A DNA stretch of 30,687 nt. It comes from CAZBGR01 sp964491535 (lineage in GTDB: Bacteria; Bacillota_I; Bacilli_A; RF39; UBA660). This document shows positions 1 through 7,822 of this stretch, piece by piece. A program made the translations under genes and the position numbers. The stretch spans positions 1-30,687 of the forward strand of contig CAZBGR010000007.1 in the NCBI GenBank assembly GCA_964491535.1, given 5' to 3'. Within the stretch, counting starts at the first letter, position 1. Each line of letters opens with the position of its first letter. The notes beneath the pieces are model-generated. The model had not been told where the DNA came from and ran no database searches. It worked only from the letters and a program-made list of their open reading frames with translations.

Positions 1-20
1 AGGCAAAATTAAAAAAATTA

Positions 21-49
21 TTGCTTTTTCATTTTATATTTGTTAAAAT
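21..49 (+). promoter_or_regulatory. Promoter of rpsT
   Basis: A -35 box TTGCTT (21-26) is followed after exactly 17 bp by TAAAAT (44-49), with a TG one base upstream of the -10 box (41-42), so this reads as an extended -10 promoter. Transcription would start near 56, only about 20 bases ahead of the rpsT start codon and just before the ribosome binding site. Confidence 0.5.
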
Positions 50-78
50 TAAAATGTAACAAGGGAAGGTGGTGAAAC

Positions 79-312
79 ATGCCTAATCTTAAAAGCGCTA
101 AAAAGAGAGTTAAAATTAACAATCGAAAACGAATTGAAAATCTAAATGTAAAAGGAGCCATGAAAACAAGTATAAAAAAACTAAAAACAGCTGATAAAAA
201 GGATAATAAAGATTTAGCTAAAGCTTTGCAAAAAATTGATAAAGCTTTGAAAAAAGGAATTATAAAAAAGAATACTGCATCAAGAAAGAAATCAAAATTA
301 GCTAAAAATTAA
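79..312 (+). CDS. rpsT: 30S ribosomal protein S20
   Basis: S20 binds 16S rRNA in the body of the small ribosomal subunit. The 77-residue product is of normal length for the family and very basic. It opens with the typical MPNLKSAKKRVKINNRKR helix and ends with the lysine-rich KKNTASRKKSKLAK tail seen in S20 proteins. The ATG is preceded by a strong Shine-Dalgarno sequence (GGAAGGTGG) with good spacing. The gene stands alone with its own promoter and a factor-independent terminator, which is usual for rpsT. Identification is secure from the sequence pattern. Confidence 0.96.
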   Translation: MPNLKSAKKRVKINNRKRIENLNVKGAMKTSIKKLKTADKKDNKDLAKALQKIDKALKKGIIKKNTASRKKSKLAKN

Positions 313-333
313 TGAAATAAAAATTATTTAAAA

Positions 334-374
334 ATACACCTTAATAATATTGTTATAAAAAGAAGGTGTTTTTA
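334..374 (+). terminator. Rho-independent terminator of rpsT
   Basis: ACACCTT (336-342) pairs with AAGGTGT (363-369), and a run of T follows (369-373). It lies 22 bases after the rpsT stop codon. Confidence 0.8.
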
Positions 375-431
375 AATAACTTTTTATTTTAACTAAAGTT
401 ACATTTATTAAAAATATATGATAAACTAATT

Positions 432-440
432 AAGGTGGTG
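432..440 (+). promoter_or_regulatory. Ribosome binding site that argues for a non-standard start codon
   Basis: AAGGTGGTG is the only Shine-Dalgarno-like sequence ahead of the transglutaminase-like gene, but the GTG codons at 435 and 438 lie inside it. In frame downstream there is no ATG, GTG or TTG at normal spacing; the candidates are ATA (441) and ATT (447). ATT at 447 would sit 8 bases after AAGGTGG and start the protein right at its membrane helix. Confidence 0.4.
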
Positions 441-1355
441 ATAAAAATTAGAAATTTAATAATTTTAGTTCTTATTTTATTAGGTCTTTATTATATATAC
501 GATAACAATATATTTTCTGCTAAAGATATAGTAAGAGACCTAAAAAGAGAAGTCATTATCCCTGAAGTTAATCAATACAAAAAGGATATTGAACTTAATT
601 TTGTAAAAGATACTGATAATTTTTATCCTAAAAACAAACAAGATTTATTAAATATTTATTATACCGTTATTAATTCAGGATGGGATAAATTTACTTTTTA
701 TTGCGCTAGAGAATATGATGAATGCCTCGATGATGCAGTAAATCTTTCTAATGACCAATTCTTATTATCTCATTTAAATAGTTTTGTTCATCCTTATAAT
801 AGCTATAAGCATATTAACACTGCTTATAATAATGATGGTAAAGTATCTTTAGAAATTAGTAAAGTTTATGAATTTACTAACATTAATAAAATAGATAAAA
901 CGATAGATAAAATTATTGATGACATAATAGAAGATAATTTTAGTGATAAAGTAAAAATTAGAACGATTCATGATTACATTATAAATCATACTGAATATGA
1001 TGTTTTAAAAATAAGTAATATTGAAGATAATACTTATAAATCTAATACCGCCTATGGACCCTTATTTGAGGGTTTTGGAGTCTGTAGCGGTTATGCTGAT
1101 ACAATGGCCTTATTCTTAGAAAAGATGAACATAACTAACATTAAAATAGCTACTAATAGACATATTTGGAATTTAGTAGCTTTAGATGATAACTGGTATC
1201 ATTTAGATTTAACTTGGGATGATCCAATTACTGATAACAATAAACCTTTATTAAACCATTCCTTTTTCTTAATTTCAAGTGAAAAATTAAATGAATATAA
1301 TACTGGAGATCATTACTTTGATATTGATATCTATAAAGAAGCAGTTAATAATTAA
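435..1355 (+). CDS. Membrane-anchored transglutaminase-like protein
   Basis: The product is up to 306 residues. An N-terminal hydrophobic segment (about residues 6-22) should act as a signal anchor and place the rest outside the cell. The C-terminal part is a transglutaminase-like (papain-fold) domain with the expected triad: Cys217 in GVCSGYAD, His243 in RHIWNLV, and Asp258 in HLDLTWDDP. In bacteria such domains are mostly thiol hydrolases or peptidases rather than cross-linkers, so the substrate is unknown. The region at residues 25-150 is not recognised. The listed GTG start at 435 overlaps the only ribosome binding site, so the true start may be 441 or 447. It converges with dnaI and shares its terminator palindrome. 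Confidence 0.75.
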   Translation: MVIKIRNLIILVLILLGLYYIYDNNIFSAKDIVRDLKREVIIPEVNQYKKDIELNFVKDTDNFYPKNKQDLLNIYYTVINSGWDKFTFYCAREYDECLDDAVNLSNDQFLLSHLNSFVHPYNSYKHINTAYNNDGKVSLEISKVYEFTNINKIDKTIDKIIDDIIEDNFSDKVKIRTIHDYIINHTEYDVLKISNIEDNTYKSNTAYGPLFEGFGVCSGYADTMALFLEKMNITNIKIATNRHIWNLVALDDNWYHLDLTWDDPITDNNKPLLNHSFFLISSEKLNEYNTGDHYFDIDIYKEAVNN

Positions 1356-1367
1356 CTGCTTCGATTA
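1338..1367. terminator. Bidirectional terminator shared by convergent genes
   Basis: A perfect inverted repeat has 12-bp arms (1338-1349 and 1351-1362) around a single central base. It is followed on the plus strand by a T-rich tract (TTATTTTT). It contains the stop codons of both the transglutaminase-like gene and dnaI, which overlap by 3 bp. The minus-strand T tract (TTTAT) is weaker. Confidence 0.65.
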
Positions 1368-2272
1368 TTTTTACTAATTAATTCTAAAACATCTGTTAAT
1401 TGTTTGATACGTTCAATTATCCTTCTTGCTTTTAACTTTTCTGTTTTATAATTAGTATTACTAAAATGATTTTCTAGTTCCTCTAATCCTAAATTAGAAG
1501 TAAAAAAAGTATTTAATTTAGCTTCCATTCGATATTGTAGTAAAGGTCCTAATATTTCATCACGACTCCAAGCCGTATTATTTTCAGCCCCTAAATCATC
1601 AATTAATAAAAAAGGAATCTTTTTAATATAATTATATTTATCAGCAAAATCATCATTAAAAGATGCTTTTAAATCCCTTAATAATTCAGGCCAATAAACA
1701 ATCGCTCCTCTTTTTCCTCTTCTTGCTAATTCATTAAACATTGAGGCTATTAAATATGTTTTACCTGATCCAAAATTACCATGTAAATATAGACCCTTAT
1801 TAATTGTTTGATAATTATTAACAAAACTTTTTAACCACGTTATAATATCTTTTCTTTTTTTATCACTAGTATATATTTCAGACATTTTAGCTTCTTTAAT
1901 CGCTAAAGGGATATCAAAATAAAACATATTTTGTTGATATTTGTTTTTTTTATTTACTTCTTTTTGATAAGGACATGCATTGTAACTAAAAGTTAATCTT
2001 TTCCCAATTACCTCTGGGGCATAAAGATAACCTTTAACTTCATTTTTGCAATCTAAAAGATGAGAACATGATTGACAATTTTTAAGTTCGTTAGCCGCTA
2101 CTTGTAACTTAGTTGTATATTTCATTAATGTTTCATCGACTAAAGGAATTTGATTAACTAAATTATTAAAGGTTTCATCTTTCAATAATTTAAGATAATC
2201 TTTTTTTAAACTAGCTTCCATTTTAGTAATAAAACTTAATTTACTTATTTCTTTATTTAATTTCTTCATCAT
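1352..2272 (-). CDS. dnaI: Primosomal helicase loader DnaI
   Basis: DnaI is the AAA+ ATPase that loads the replicative helicase DnaC (Bacillus naming) during initiation and fork restart. The 306-residue protein has the family layout. The N-terminal helicase-binding region carries four zinc-ligand cysteines (C66, C69, C75, C100). The C-terminal AAA+ domain has Walker A GNFGSGKT (165-172), Walker B FLLIDD (221-226), a TSN sensor (258-260) and an arginine-rich RRIIERI segment near 283. Two ATG codons stand in tandem. The second (2267-2269) is better spaced from the AGGTGA Shine-Dalgarno sequence and could be the real start. It follows dnaB by 5 bases, so the two are probably translationally coupled, as in Bacillus. 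Confidence 0.93.
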   Translation of the reverse strand: MMKKLNKEISKLSFITKMEASLKKDYLKLLKDETFNNLVNQIPLVDETLMKYTTKLQVAANELKNCQSCSHLLDCKNEVKGYLYAPEVIGKRLTFSYNACPYQKEVNKKNKYQQNMFYFDIPLAIKEAKMSEIYTSDKKRKDIITWLKSFVNNYQTINKGLYLHGNFGSGKTYLIASMFNELARRGKRGAIVYWPELLRDLKASFNDDFADKYNYIKKIPFLLIDDLGAENNTAWSRDEILGPLLQYRMEAKLNTFFTSNLGLEELENHFSNTNYKTEKLKARRIIERIKQLTDVLELISKNNRSS

Positions 2273-2277
2273 TTCAC

Positions 2278-3570
2278 CTACGAAAATTCCTTTAACATAT
2301 CTTTTAGCTTGGCTTCTTCAACATCAGATATTTTTTCTTCTTTAATTTCTTTACCAAACCAATCAGGTAATTTAGCTTCCTTTACAGCTTTAACAGTGCC
2401 TGTTATTCGTTTTTTATATTTTTTATGTTCCTTTTCAGCTTGATTCATAGCTTCTTCAACCGTTTTAATATTTAATCTTTTCCATTGTCCAGCAATGGTC
2501 TCTACAAATTGACGATTTAATTTATAATCATTTATTTTTAAAATATAATCGATTAAAACATTTACTACTCCCGGATTTAATTGTTGATCAATCATTAAAT
2601 TTTCAATTAACATTTTATCTCTTATTGTTGGATTACCCCCATTATATTTCGCTATTAAAAATTCATAAGGTGATAAATTTTCAAATTGATGAATAATAAC
2701 CGCTCTTTTAGAATGATTAATACTTTTTTTCCTAAATTCAGTTGGTTGAACACGATATATTAACTTAGGTAATAAATCATCATTTTCAAAGCGATAATAA
2801 TTACGGCAAGCCCTTCTTAATTTAGCTTTATCAATACACCCTTTTTCATTTAAAGAACCTCTAATAATATCTATCATACCTAAAGTATCAATATTATATA
2901 AAAAACTTAAGTTATTAAGCAAAAGCTTTGTTTTAGAATCAAAAGCTTTATTATTTAAAAGAGAACTAGACAAAGAAGAAGTAATTAATTGAAAATCAAG
3001 CTCTTCAAGAATAATGGGATGTTGGCTTACTCTTTTTCTAATAGGAGATGTTAAATCTTCATTTAGAGCCTCATGATTGGTTTTAAAGATATCACTAAAA
3101 GAAACAGTAACATCATCAAAATCACTTACTTTTATTTGAGGAATTTTAAAATAATTAATAATCTTATGATATTCATTACTACCAATATAACTATATAATA
3201 ACACATTTAAAATAGGATCATTTAAAAACTCATTAGCACTTAAAGGTGAATATAATTGATAAAGATAATGGTTAATATTTCCCTTTTTCAAATAAACTTT
3301 CAATAAGCCCATTGCTTCTAATTTTTCTCTGGCTAATTCAATACTTTTTAAATCCAACTGCATATTAGCCATTAAATGATGATGATTATATTCAATACTC
3401 ATAATTTCTGTTTTATCTAAATCAGCCCATAAGGTAAAATATAAACTAAGGGCTGAATAACCCATTATAGGTTGATAAAGTAAAGTTAAAATTAAACGAT
3501 CACAATCATTAAACAGACTTTTATTCACTATTAGATAAGGATCAGCTGGTAAAAGATTTAGCTTTGACAT
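2278..3570 (-). CDS. dnaB: Replication initiation and membrane attachment protein DnaB
   Basis: This 430-residue protein matches the Gram-positive DnaB/DnaD superfamily (not the E. coli DnaB helicase). It works with DnaD and DnaI to load the helicase at oriC and at PriA-dependent restart sites. The N-terminal part (1-110) looks like the winged-helix domain. The C-terminal part (about 300-395) is the DnaD-like helical domain with its signature FVETIAGQWKRLNIKTVEEA. The charged lysine-rich end is typical. The ATG is preceded by a GGGGTGATTTGA ribosome binding site. It is first in a two-gene unit with dnaI, the arrangement conserved in Bacilli. Confidence 0.9.
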   Translation of the reverse strand: MSKLNLLPADPYLIVNKSLFNDCDRLILTLLYQPIMGYSALSLYFTLWADLDKTEIMSIEYNHHHLMANMQLDLKSIELAREKLEAMGLLKVYLKKGNINHYLYQLYSPLSANEFLNDPILNVLLYSYIGSNEYHKIINYFKIPQIKVSDFDDVTVSFSDIFKTNHEALNEDLTSPIRKRVSQHPIILEELDFQLITSSLSSSLLNNKAFDSKTKLLLNNLSFLYNIDTLGMIDIIRGSLNEKGCIDKAKLRRACRNYYRFENDDLLPKLIYRVQPTEFRKKSINHSKRAVIIHQFENLSPYEFLIAKYNGGNPTIRDKMLIENLMIDQQLNPGVVNVLIDYILKINDYKLNRQFVETIAGQWKRLNIKTVEEAMNQAEKEHKKYKKRITGTVKAVKEAKLPDWFGKEIKEEKISDVEEAKLKDMLKEFS

Positions 3571-3622
3571 TCAAATCACCCCAAACAATTATGCTTCTAA
3601 TTTATAAATGATTTCCCTTTTC

Positions 3623-3631
3623 AGTATAACA
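3623..3631 (-). promoter_or_regulatory. Extended -10 promoter of dnaB-dnaI
   Basis: On the minus strand the sequence reads TGTTATACT: a TATACT -10 box with the TGn extension. There is no convincing -35 box. It lies about 50 bases upstream of the dnaB start. Confidence 0.45.
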
Positions 3632-3687
3632 TATTCTTAGTTAATATTCTACATCAAGTAAAAGATTGTTTTATAAACCTTTCAAAT

Positions 3688-3731
3688 AAAAAACCTATTA
3701 TAAAAACAATTATTTTTATAATAAGTTTTTT
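3688..3731. repeat. Long AT-rich inverted repeat between dnaB and sspI
   Basis: Arms of 19 bp (3688-3706 and 3713-3731) match except for one position, with a 6-base loop. T runs lie within the arm on each strand, so it resembles a bidirectional terminator. It sits between two divergent genes, where no terminator would be expected. Confidence 0.5.
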
Positions 3732-3798
3732 ATTTAGTATAAAATAAGAAAAGTATTTAATAATAATATTAAGATAATATAAGGATAGGAGCTACTAA

Positions 3799-4011
3799 AT
3801 GAATATTAATATCAGAGATTATATTAAAGATAATTTTAAAAATAATAATAAAGATAATATAAAGAAAAGTATTAACCAAGCTATTAAAGAAAACGATGAA
3901 CTTACTTTGCCCGGGATGGGAGTTTTTTTTGAAATATTATGGAATGAAAGTGATAAACAAACCAAAAAAGATATTCTCAGTAAATTAGAAAGTTACTTTA
4001 AAAACTTATAA
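3799..4011 (+). CDS. sspI: Small acid-soluble spore protein, SspI family
   Basis: This 70-residue protein matches SspI, a minor acid-soluble protein of the Bacillus spore core. Family hallmarks are the start MNINIRDYIKDNF, a low-complexity Asn/Lys stretch, and the conserved block LPGMGVFFEILWNESD (residues 37-52) followed by a helical tail of similar length. Start ATG has AGGAG 7 bases upstream. The position next to pheS-pheT mirrors Bacillus, where sspI lies close to pheS, and supports the call independently. A weak sigma-G-like pair (GTATT 3753-3757, GATAATA 3773-3779) lies upstream, but in such AT-rich DNA this is only suggestive. Its 3' end overlaps the 3' end of pheT by 6 bp with no obvious terminator. 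Confidence 0.82.
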   Translation: MNINIRDYIKDNFKNNNKDNIKKSINQAIKENDELTLPGMGVFFEILWNESDKQTKKDILSKLESYFKNL

Positions 4012-6387
4012 AGAGCGTAATTGACCACCTAGTTTTAATTCAACATTACTAATTATTTTTGTTAATAAATGATTTACTTGTTCATCAGTTAAGGTTTTAG
4101 TTTTATCATTAAAAGTAAGGCTAAAAGCGACTGATTTTTTAGTTGAAGCTATATTATTACCTTGGTATACATCAAAAACATCTATTTTTATTAATAATTT
4201 ACCTCCCACTTTATATATTAAATTAGTAATTTTATCAATTTCTAAGTTATCATCAATTAAAAAGGCTAAATCTTTAGTAATCGAGGGATATTTAGATACT
4301 TCATTAAATTTTAATTTAGCAACCTTTTTAGCTAATAATTCACTTAAATTTAACTCGCCAATAAAAATAGGTAATTTACTAAACGAGGGATGAATAGCCC
4401 CTATAAAACCTAGCGGTTCATTATCAATTAATACTTCCGCACTTATTCCAGGATGAATTAAAGAAGGTAATAAAGCCCTTTTAAATGAATAACGATTAGT
4501 AAAACCTAAATAAGATAAAATATTCTCTACAATCCCTTTAATAAGATAAAAATCAGTTGTAATCTTTGATTTTTGCCATGTGTTTTCAAGATAAGCTCCC
4601 ATCATCACTATTCCTAATTTAGTATCTTCTATAAATTGATTGTTTTTTTGTCCATAAACATTACTTATTTCATAAATGAAAATATCTTTAAGACCTCTTC
4701 CATAATTATAATCAACAACCTTTAACAAAGAAGGAATTAAGGATTGTCTAAGAATAGATTTATCCTCAGTCATTGGTTTTAATAACTTTATTTCTTCTTT
4801 TTTTTGATAATTAATATCTAAATCATCATCTTTACCAATTAAAGTATAAGTCAATACTTGATTTAATCCTAAAGCTTGAAGGCGAGTTTCCATATCTTTT
4901 AAAAATAAAGTTTTAAAGTTATAACTTCCTTTATTAATAGGACCCTCTAGTGGCTTTGCAACAATATTATCATAACCATATAACCTGCCCACTTCTTCAA
5001 TTAAATCTTGACTAATTGAAACATCCATCCTTCTCTTTGGAATAGTAACTGTAAACTCTTCTCCTTTAACCGTAAAATTAAATTTTAATCTTTTAAATAT
5101 TCCCATAATCTCATCATTATTTAAATTAGTTCCTAAAACATCATTTATTTTAGTTCTTGATACTCTAGCTAATTTAGAAGTTTTAACTACCTGATTATGA
5201 ATTAAAGTATCACTTAATACTTTCCCTTTAGCATATTTAGCTAATAAATAACAAGCTCTATCAATTGCTTGAGAAGTATAATCATCGTTTAAACCCTTTT
5301 CAAAACGCAAAGCGGCTTCACTTCTTAAATCAAGTCTAAGTGAAGTATAACGAACACTTAAAGGATCAAAAAGAGCACTTTCAATTAAGATATTTTTAGT
5401 CTTAGGATTAATTTCACTATTAAGAGAACCCATTACCCCTGCAATAGCTATAATTTGTTTCCCATCAGTAATAACTAAATCATCGCTCGTTAATGATACC
5501 TTTTTTTGATCAATAGTTATTGTAGATTCTCCTTCTTTAGCCATTCTAACTTCTATTTTAGAACCCACTTTAGCTTGATCAAAAAAATGAAGAGGTTGCC
5601 CATATTCTAACATTACATAATTGCTAATATCTACTATATTATTAATGGGTCTCATCCCTACTGAAATTAATCGTTGTTTAATAAAGGAAGGTGATTCCTT
5701 AATTTCAATATCTTCCACTATGCGAGCTTGATACATAGGACATTTTTCAGTAGCTACCGTTAAAGTTAACCAATCTTTAATACTTTTTGAAATAGGTTTT
5801 AAATTGAAAAGAGGTTTCTTTACTTCCTTATTTAAAACAGCTCCTACTTCATAAGCAAAGCCTAAATGACTTAAACAATCATTTCGGTTAGGATCAAGAT
5901 CTAACTGATAAACAACATCATCTAGCCCTAACCAAATAAGAGCCTCACTACCAACTTTTGCTTCAGATGGTAAAACATGAATCCCTTTATCATAATTTGA
6001 TTCTTTATCTTCAATCCCAAGTTCATATAAAGCACATATCATTCCCTTAGATTCAATCCCTCTAATATTTACTTTTTCAATTTTAATATCAGGTGGTAAA
6101 AAAGCTCCTACCTTAGCAACAATTACCTTTTGCTCTTTAGCAACATTATCTGCTCCACAAACTATTTGAACTACTTCATCTCCTAAATTAACTTGACAAA
6201 CTTTTAATCTCTTGGCATTAGGATGATTAAGACATTCTAAAACTTCACCTACTACTAAATGATTAAGATCTACTTTATTAATGGTCTCTACATTGACTCC
6301 CGCTTTGGTTATTTTTTTAGCTAATTCTTTGACATCTTCTTTTTTTATATTAACATAATCATTTAACCAATTTAAACTTATTCTCAC
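4006..6387 (-). CDS. pheT: Phenylalanine--tRNA ligase beta subunit
   Basis: PheT is the beta subunit of the (alpha-beta)2 enzyme that charges tRNA-Phe; it binds tRNA and edits mischarged Tyr-tRNA. The 793-residue product is of normal bacterial length. Visible domains in order are the EMAP/OB-fold tRNA-binding domain (LVVGEVLECLNHPNAKRL near 40-60), the B3/B4 editing region, the B5 domain, the catalytic-like core, and the C-terminal anticodon-binding FDX-ACB domain (KYPSITKDLAFLIDD). An ATG reading exists from 6408, but it would add seven residues overlapping pheS. The GTG at 6385-6387 gives the canonical MRISLNWLNDYV start, lies one base after the pheS stop, and has a GGGGGGA ribosome binding site at ideal spacing. 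Confidence 0.95.
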   Translation of the reverse strand: MRISLNWLNDYVNIKKEDVKELAKKITKAGVNVETINKVDLNHLVVGEVLECLNHPNAKRLKVCQVNLGDEVVQIVCGADNVAKEQKVIVAKVGAFLPPDIKIEKVNIRGIESKGMICALYELGIEDKESNYDKGIHVLPSEAKVGSEALIWLGLDDVVYQLDLDPNRNDCLSHLGFAYEVGAVLNKEVKKPLFNLKPISKSIKDWLTLTVATEKCPMYQARIVEDIEIKESPSFIKQRLISVGMRPINNIVDISNYVMLEYGQPLHFFDQAKVGSKIEVRMAKEGESTITIDQKKVSLTSDDLVITDGKQIIAIAGVMGSLNSEINPKTKNILIESALFDPLSVRYTSLRLDLRSEAALRFEKGLNDDYTSQAIDRACYLLAKYAKGKVLSDTLIHNQVVKTSKLARVSRTKINDVLGTNLNNDEIMGIFKRLKFNFTVKGEEFTVTIPKRRMDVSISQDLIEEVGRLYGYDNIVAKPLEGPINKGSYNFKTLFLKDMETRLQALGLNQVLTYTLIGKDDDLDINYQKKEEIKLLKPMTEDKSILRQSLIPSLLKVVDYNYGRGLKDIFIYEISNVYGQKNNQFIEDTKLGIVMMGAYLENTWQKSKITTDFYLIKGIVENILSYLGFTNRYSFKRALLPSLIHPGISAEVLIDNEPLGFIGAIHPSFSKLPIFIGELNLSELLAKKVAKLKFNEVSKYPSITKDLAFLIDDNLEIDKITNLIYKVGGKLLIKIDVFDVYQGNNIASTKKSVAFSLTFNDKTKTLTDEQVNHLLTKIISNVELKLGGQLRSL

Positions 6388-6388
6388 C

Positions 6389-7429
6389 TTAATCCCCCCT
6401 TCTTTCAAATTGCCTTATGCCCCTTAAATCATTTAAATAAAACATCCTAATATCATTTATATTATATTTAATCATTACTTGTCTTTCAAGACCAAAGCCA
6501 AAAGCAAACCCACTATAAATTTCTGGATTATAACCACTCATTTCTAATACTTTAGGATGAACCATCCCTGCTCCCCCAATCGTTATCCATCCAGTTTCTT
6601 TACAAATAGAACAACCCTTATTATGACAATTAAAACAAGAAATATCCATCGCTACAGAAGGCTCTGTAAAAGGATAAAAAGATGGTCTGAAACGGGTAAT
6701 TACCTCATCTCCAAAAAAATATTTGTTAAATTCTTCAAAAGTATGTTTTAAATTAGCTAAAGAAACCTTATAATCTACTACCAATCCCTCTACTTGCATA
6801 AATTGATGAGTATGTAAAGCATCATCATTATCACGACGATAAGTTTTACCAGGACATAATATTTTAAGTGGTGTTTTAGCAGTATTAGCTAACATAGCCC
6901 TAATTTGAACAGGAGAAGTATGAGTTCTAAGTAACATATCATCAGTAATATAAAAAGTATCATGAGCATCACGAGCAGGATGCCCTTTAGGCAAATTAAG
7001 CATTTCAAAATTATACAAATCACTTTCAACTTCCGGCCCATCAATAACCTGATACCCCAGTGCTATAAAAAAGGTTTCCATTTTATTAATAGCTTTAGCT
7101 AAAGGATGAACACTACCAACATTTAGCTTCATACTAGGTAAGCTTATATCTATTTTTTCTTTAGCTAGTTGTTCATCAATAATAGCTCGTTCTAATTTTA
7201 ATTTTAATAATTGAAGTTCATCAGTAACAAAATTCTTTAAATCATTTAAAGCTTTCCCAATTCTTTTCCTATTTTCTATTGAAAAGGTACCCATTTTTTT
7301 ACCTAACTCTATAATTGGCCCCTTTCTTCCTAAATAACATATTCTTAATTCTTCTAAAGATTTTACATCCTTAATAGTAATAAGTTCTTCTTTAAATTGC
7401 TTTTTTAAACAATTAATTTTAGCTTCCAT
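6389..7429 (-). CDS. pheS: Phenylalanine--tRNA ligase alpha subunit
   Basis: PheS is the catalytic subunit of phenylalanyl-tRNA synthetase (class II fold). The 346-residue sequence has an N-terminal coiled-coil arm. The catalytic domain carries motif 2 (LLRTHTSPVQIRAM and GKTYRRDNDDALHTHQFMQVEGL), a Cys-rich insertion (CFNCHNKGCSICKETGW) and motif 3 (GFAFGFGLERQVMIKYNINDIR). The ATG is preceded by AAGGAGG. It is the first gene of pheS-pheT and is controlled by the T-box leader directly upstream. Confidence 0.96.
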   Translation of the reverse strand: MEAKINCLKKQFKEELITIKDVKSLEELRICYLGRKGPIIELGKKMGTFSIENRKRIGKALNDLKNFVTDELQLLKLKLERAIIDEQLAKEKIDISLPSMKLNVGSVHPLAKAINKMETFFIALGYQVIDGPEVESDLYNFEMLNLPKGHPARDAHDTFYITDDMLLRTHTSPVQIRAMLANTAKTPLKILCPGKTYRRDNDDALHTHQFMQVEGLVVDYKVSLANLKHTFEEFNKYFFGDEVITRFRPSFYPFTEPSVAMDISCFNCHNKGCSICKETGWITIGGAGMVHPKVLEMSGYNPEIYSGFAFGFGLERQVMIKYNINDIRMFYLNDLRGIRQFERRGD

Positions 7430-7446
7430 TTTAATTTTCCTCCTTA

Positions 7447-7471
7447 TAAAAAAGCATCCCCTAAAGGACGC
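7447..7471 (-). terminator. T-box terminator hairpin ahead of pheS
   Basis: On the minus strand GCGTCC (7466-7471) pairs with GGATGC (7454-7459), including one G-U pair. A run of six T follows (7448-7453). This is the regulated terminator of the T-box leader. Confidence 0.88.
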
Positions 7472-7707
7472 CTAAGCGCGGTACCACCTTAATTCATAAT
7501 AAAAATATTATGCTCTTAAATCCTTAACGAAGATCCCGTTATATTTTTTTTAATATAAAGCTAAAGAGTGAATTCATAAACTATTATCTTCGATTTCCAC
7601 CACCCATCGAATCTCTTTAGATAATAATATTTATTACTAATCTCTTATCATAGCTGTTATTAAAAATAAATTGTTTTTTAATTATCTAAAATTTTCTCCT
7701 TTTATCT
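7447..7707 (-). promoter_or_regulatory. T-box riboswitch, phenylalanine specific (UUC specifier)
   Basis: The leader RNA upstream of pheS has all the T-box elements. Stem I starts with AAGAG (7642-7646), followed by the conserved AGUA (7635-7638). The distal hairpin has arms UUCGAU/AUCGAA around GGGUGGUGGAA. On the 3' side GAA is followed by the specifier UUC (7570-7572), a Phe codon. The T-box sequence AAGGTGGTACCGCG (7477-7490) forms the antiterminator and competes with a terminator hairpin at 7447-7471. Uncharged tRNA-Phe should pair with UUC and with the T-box bulge to allow read-through into pheST. Specificity and gene content agree. Confidence 0.95.
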
Positions 7708-7713
7708 AAATTA

Positions 7714-7742
7714 AGTATATCATAATCATTAATTTTTGACTA
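7714..7742 (-). promoter_or_regulatory. Promoter of the pheST T-box leader
   Basis: The -10 box TATACT (7714-7719) carries the TGn extension, and a -35 box TAGTCA (7737-7742) lies exactly 17 bp away. The predicted start near 7707 gives a leader of about 280 bases. Confidence 0.65.
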
Positions 7743-7822
7743 GAATAACTATTTATAGTTTAAATAGAAATTGAAATAAGTATCCACCTCTAAAGTTATA
7801 TCAAGCAAAAATTAATTATTAA

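Noticed and set aside
3..30. GCAA...TTGC hairpin with T run at the left edge, as a terminator of an upstream gene.
   Set aside because: The stem is short with a bulge, and the T run coincides with the rpsT -35 region. The upstream gene is outside the window.
6557..6751. Plus-strand open frame across pheS.
   Set aside because: It is antisense to an intact conserved gene, without a ribosome binding site or recognisable motif.
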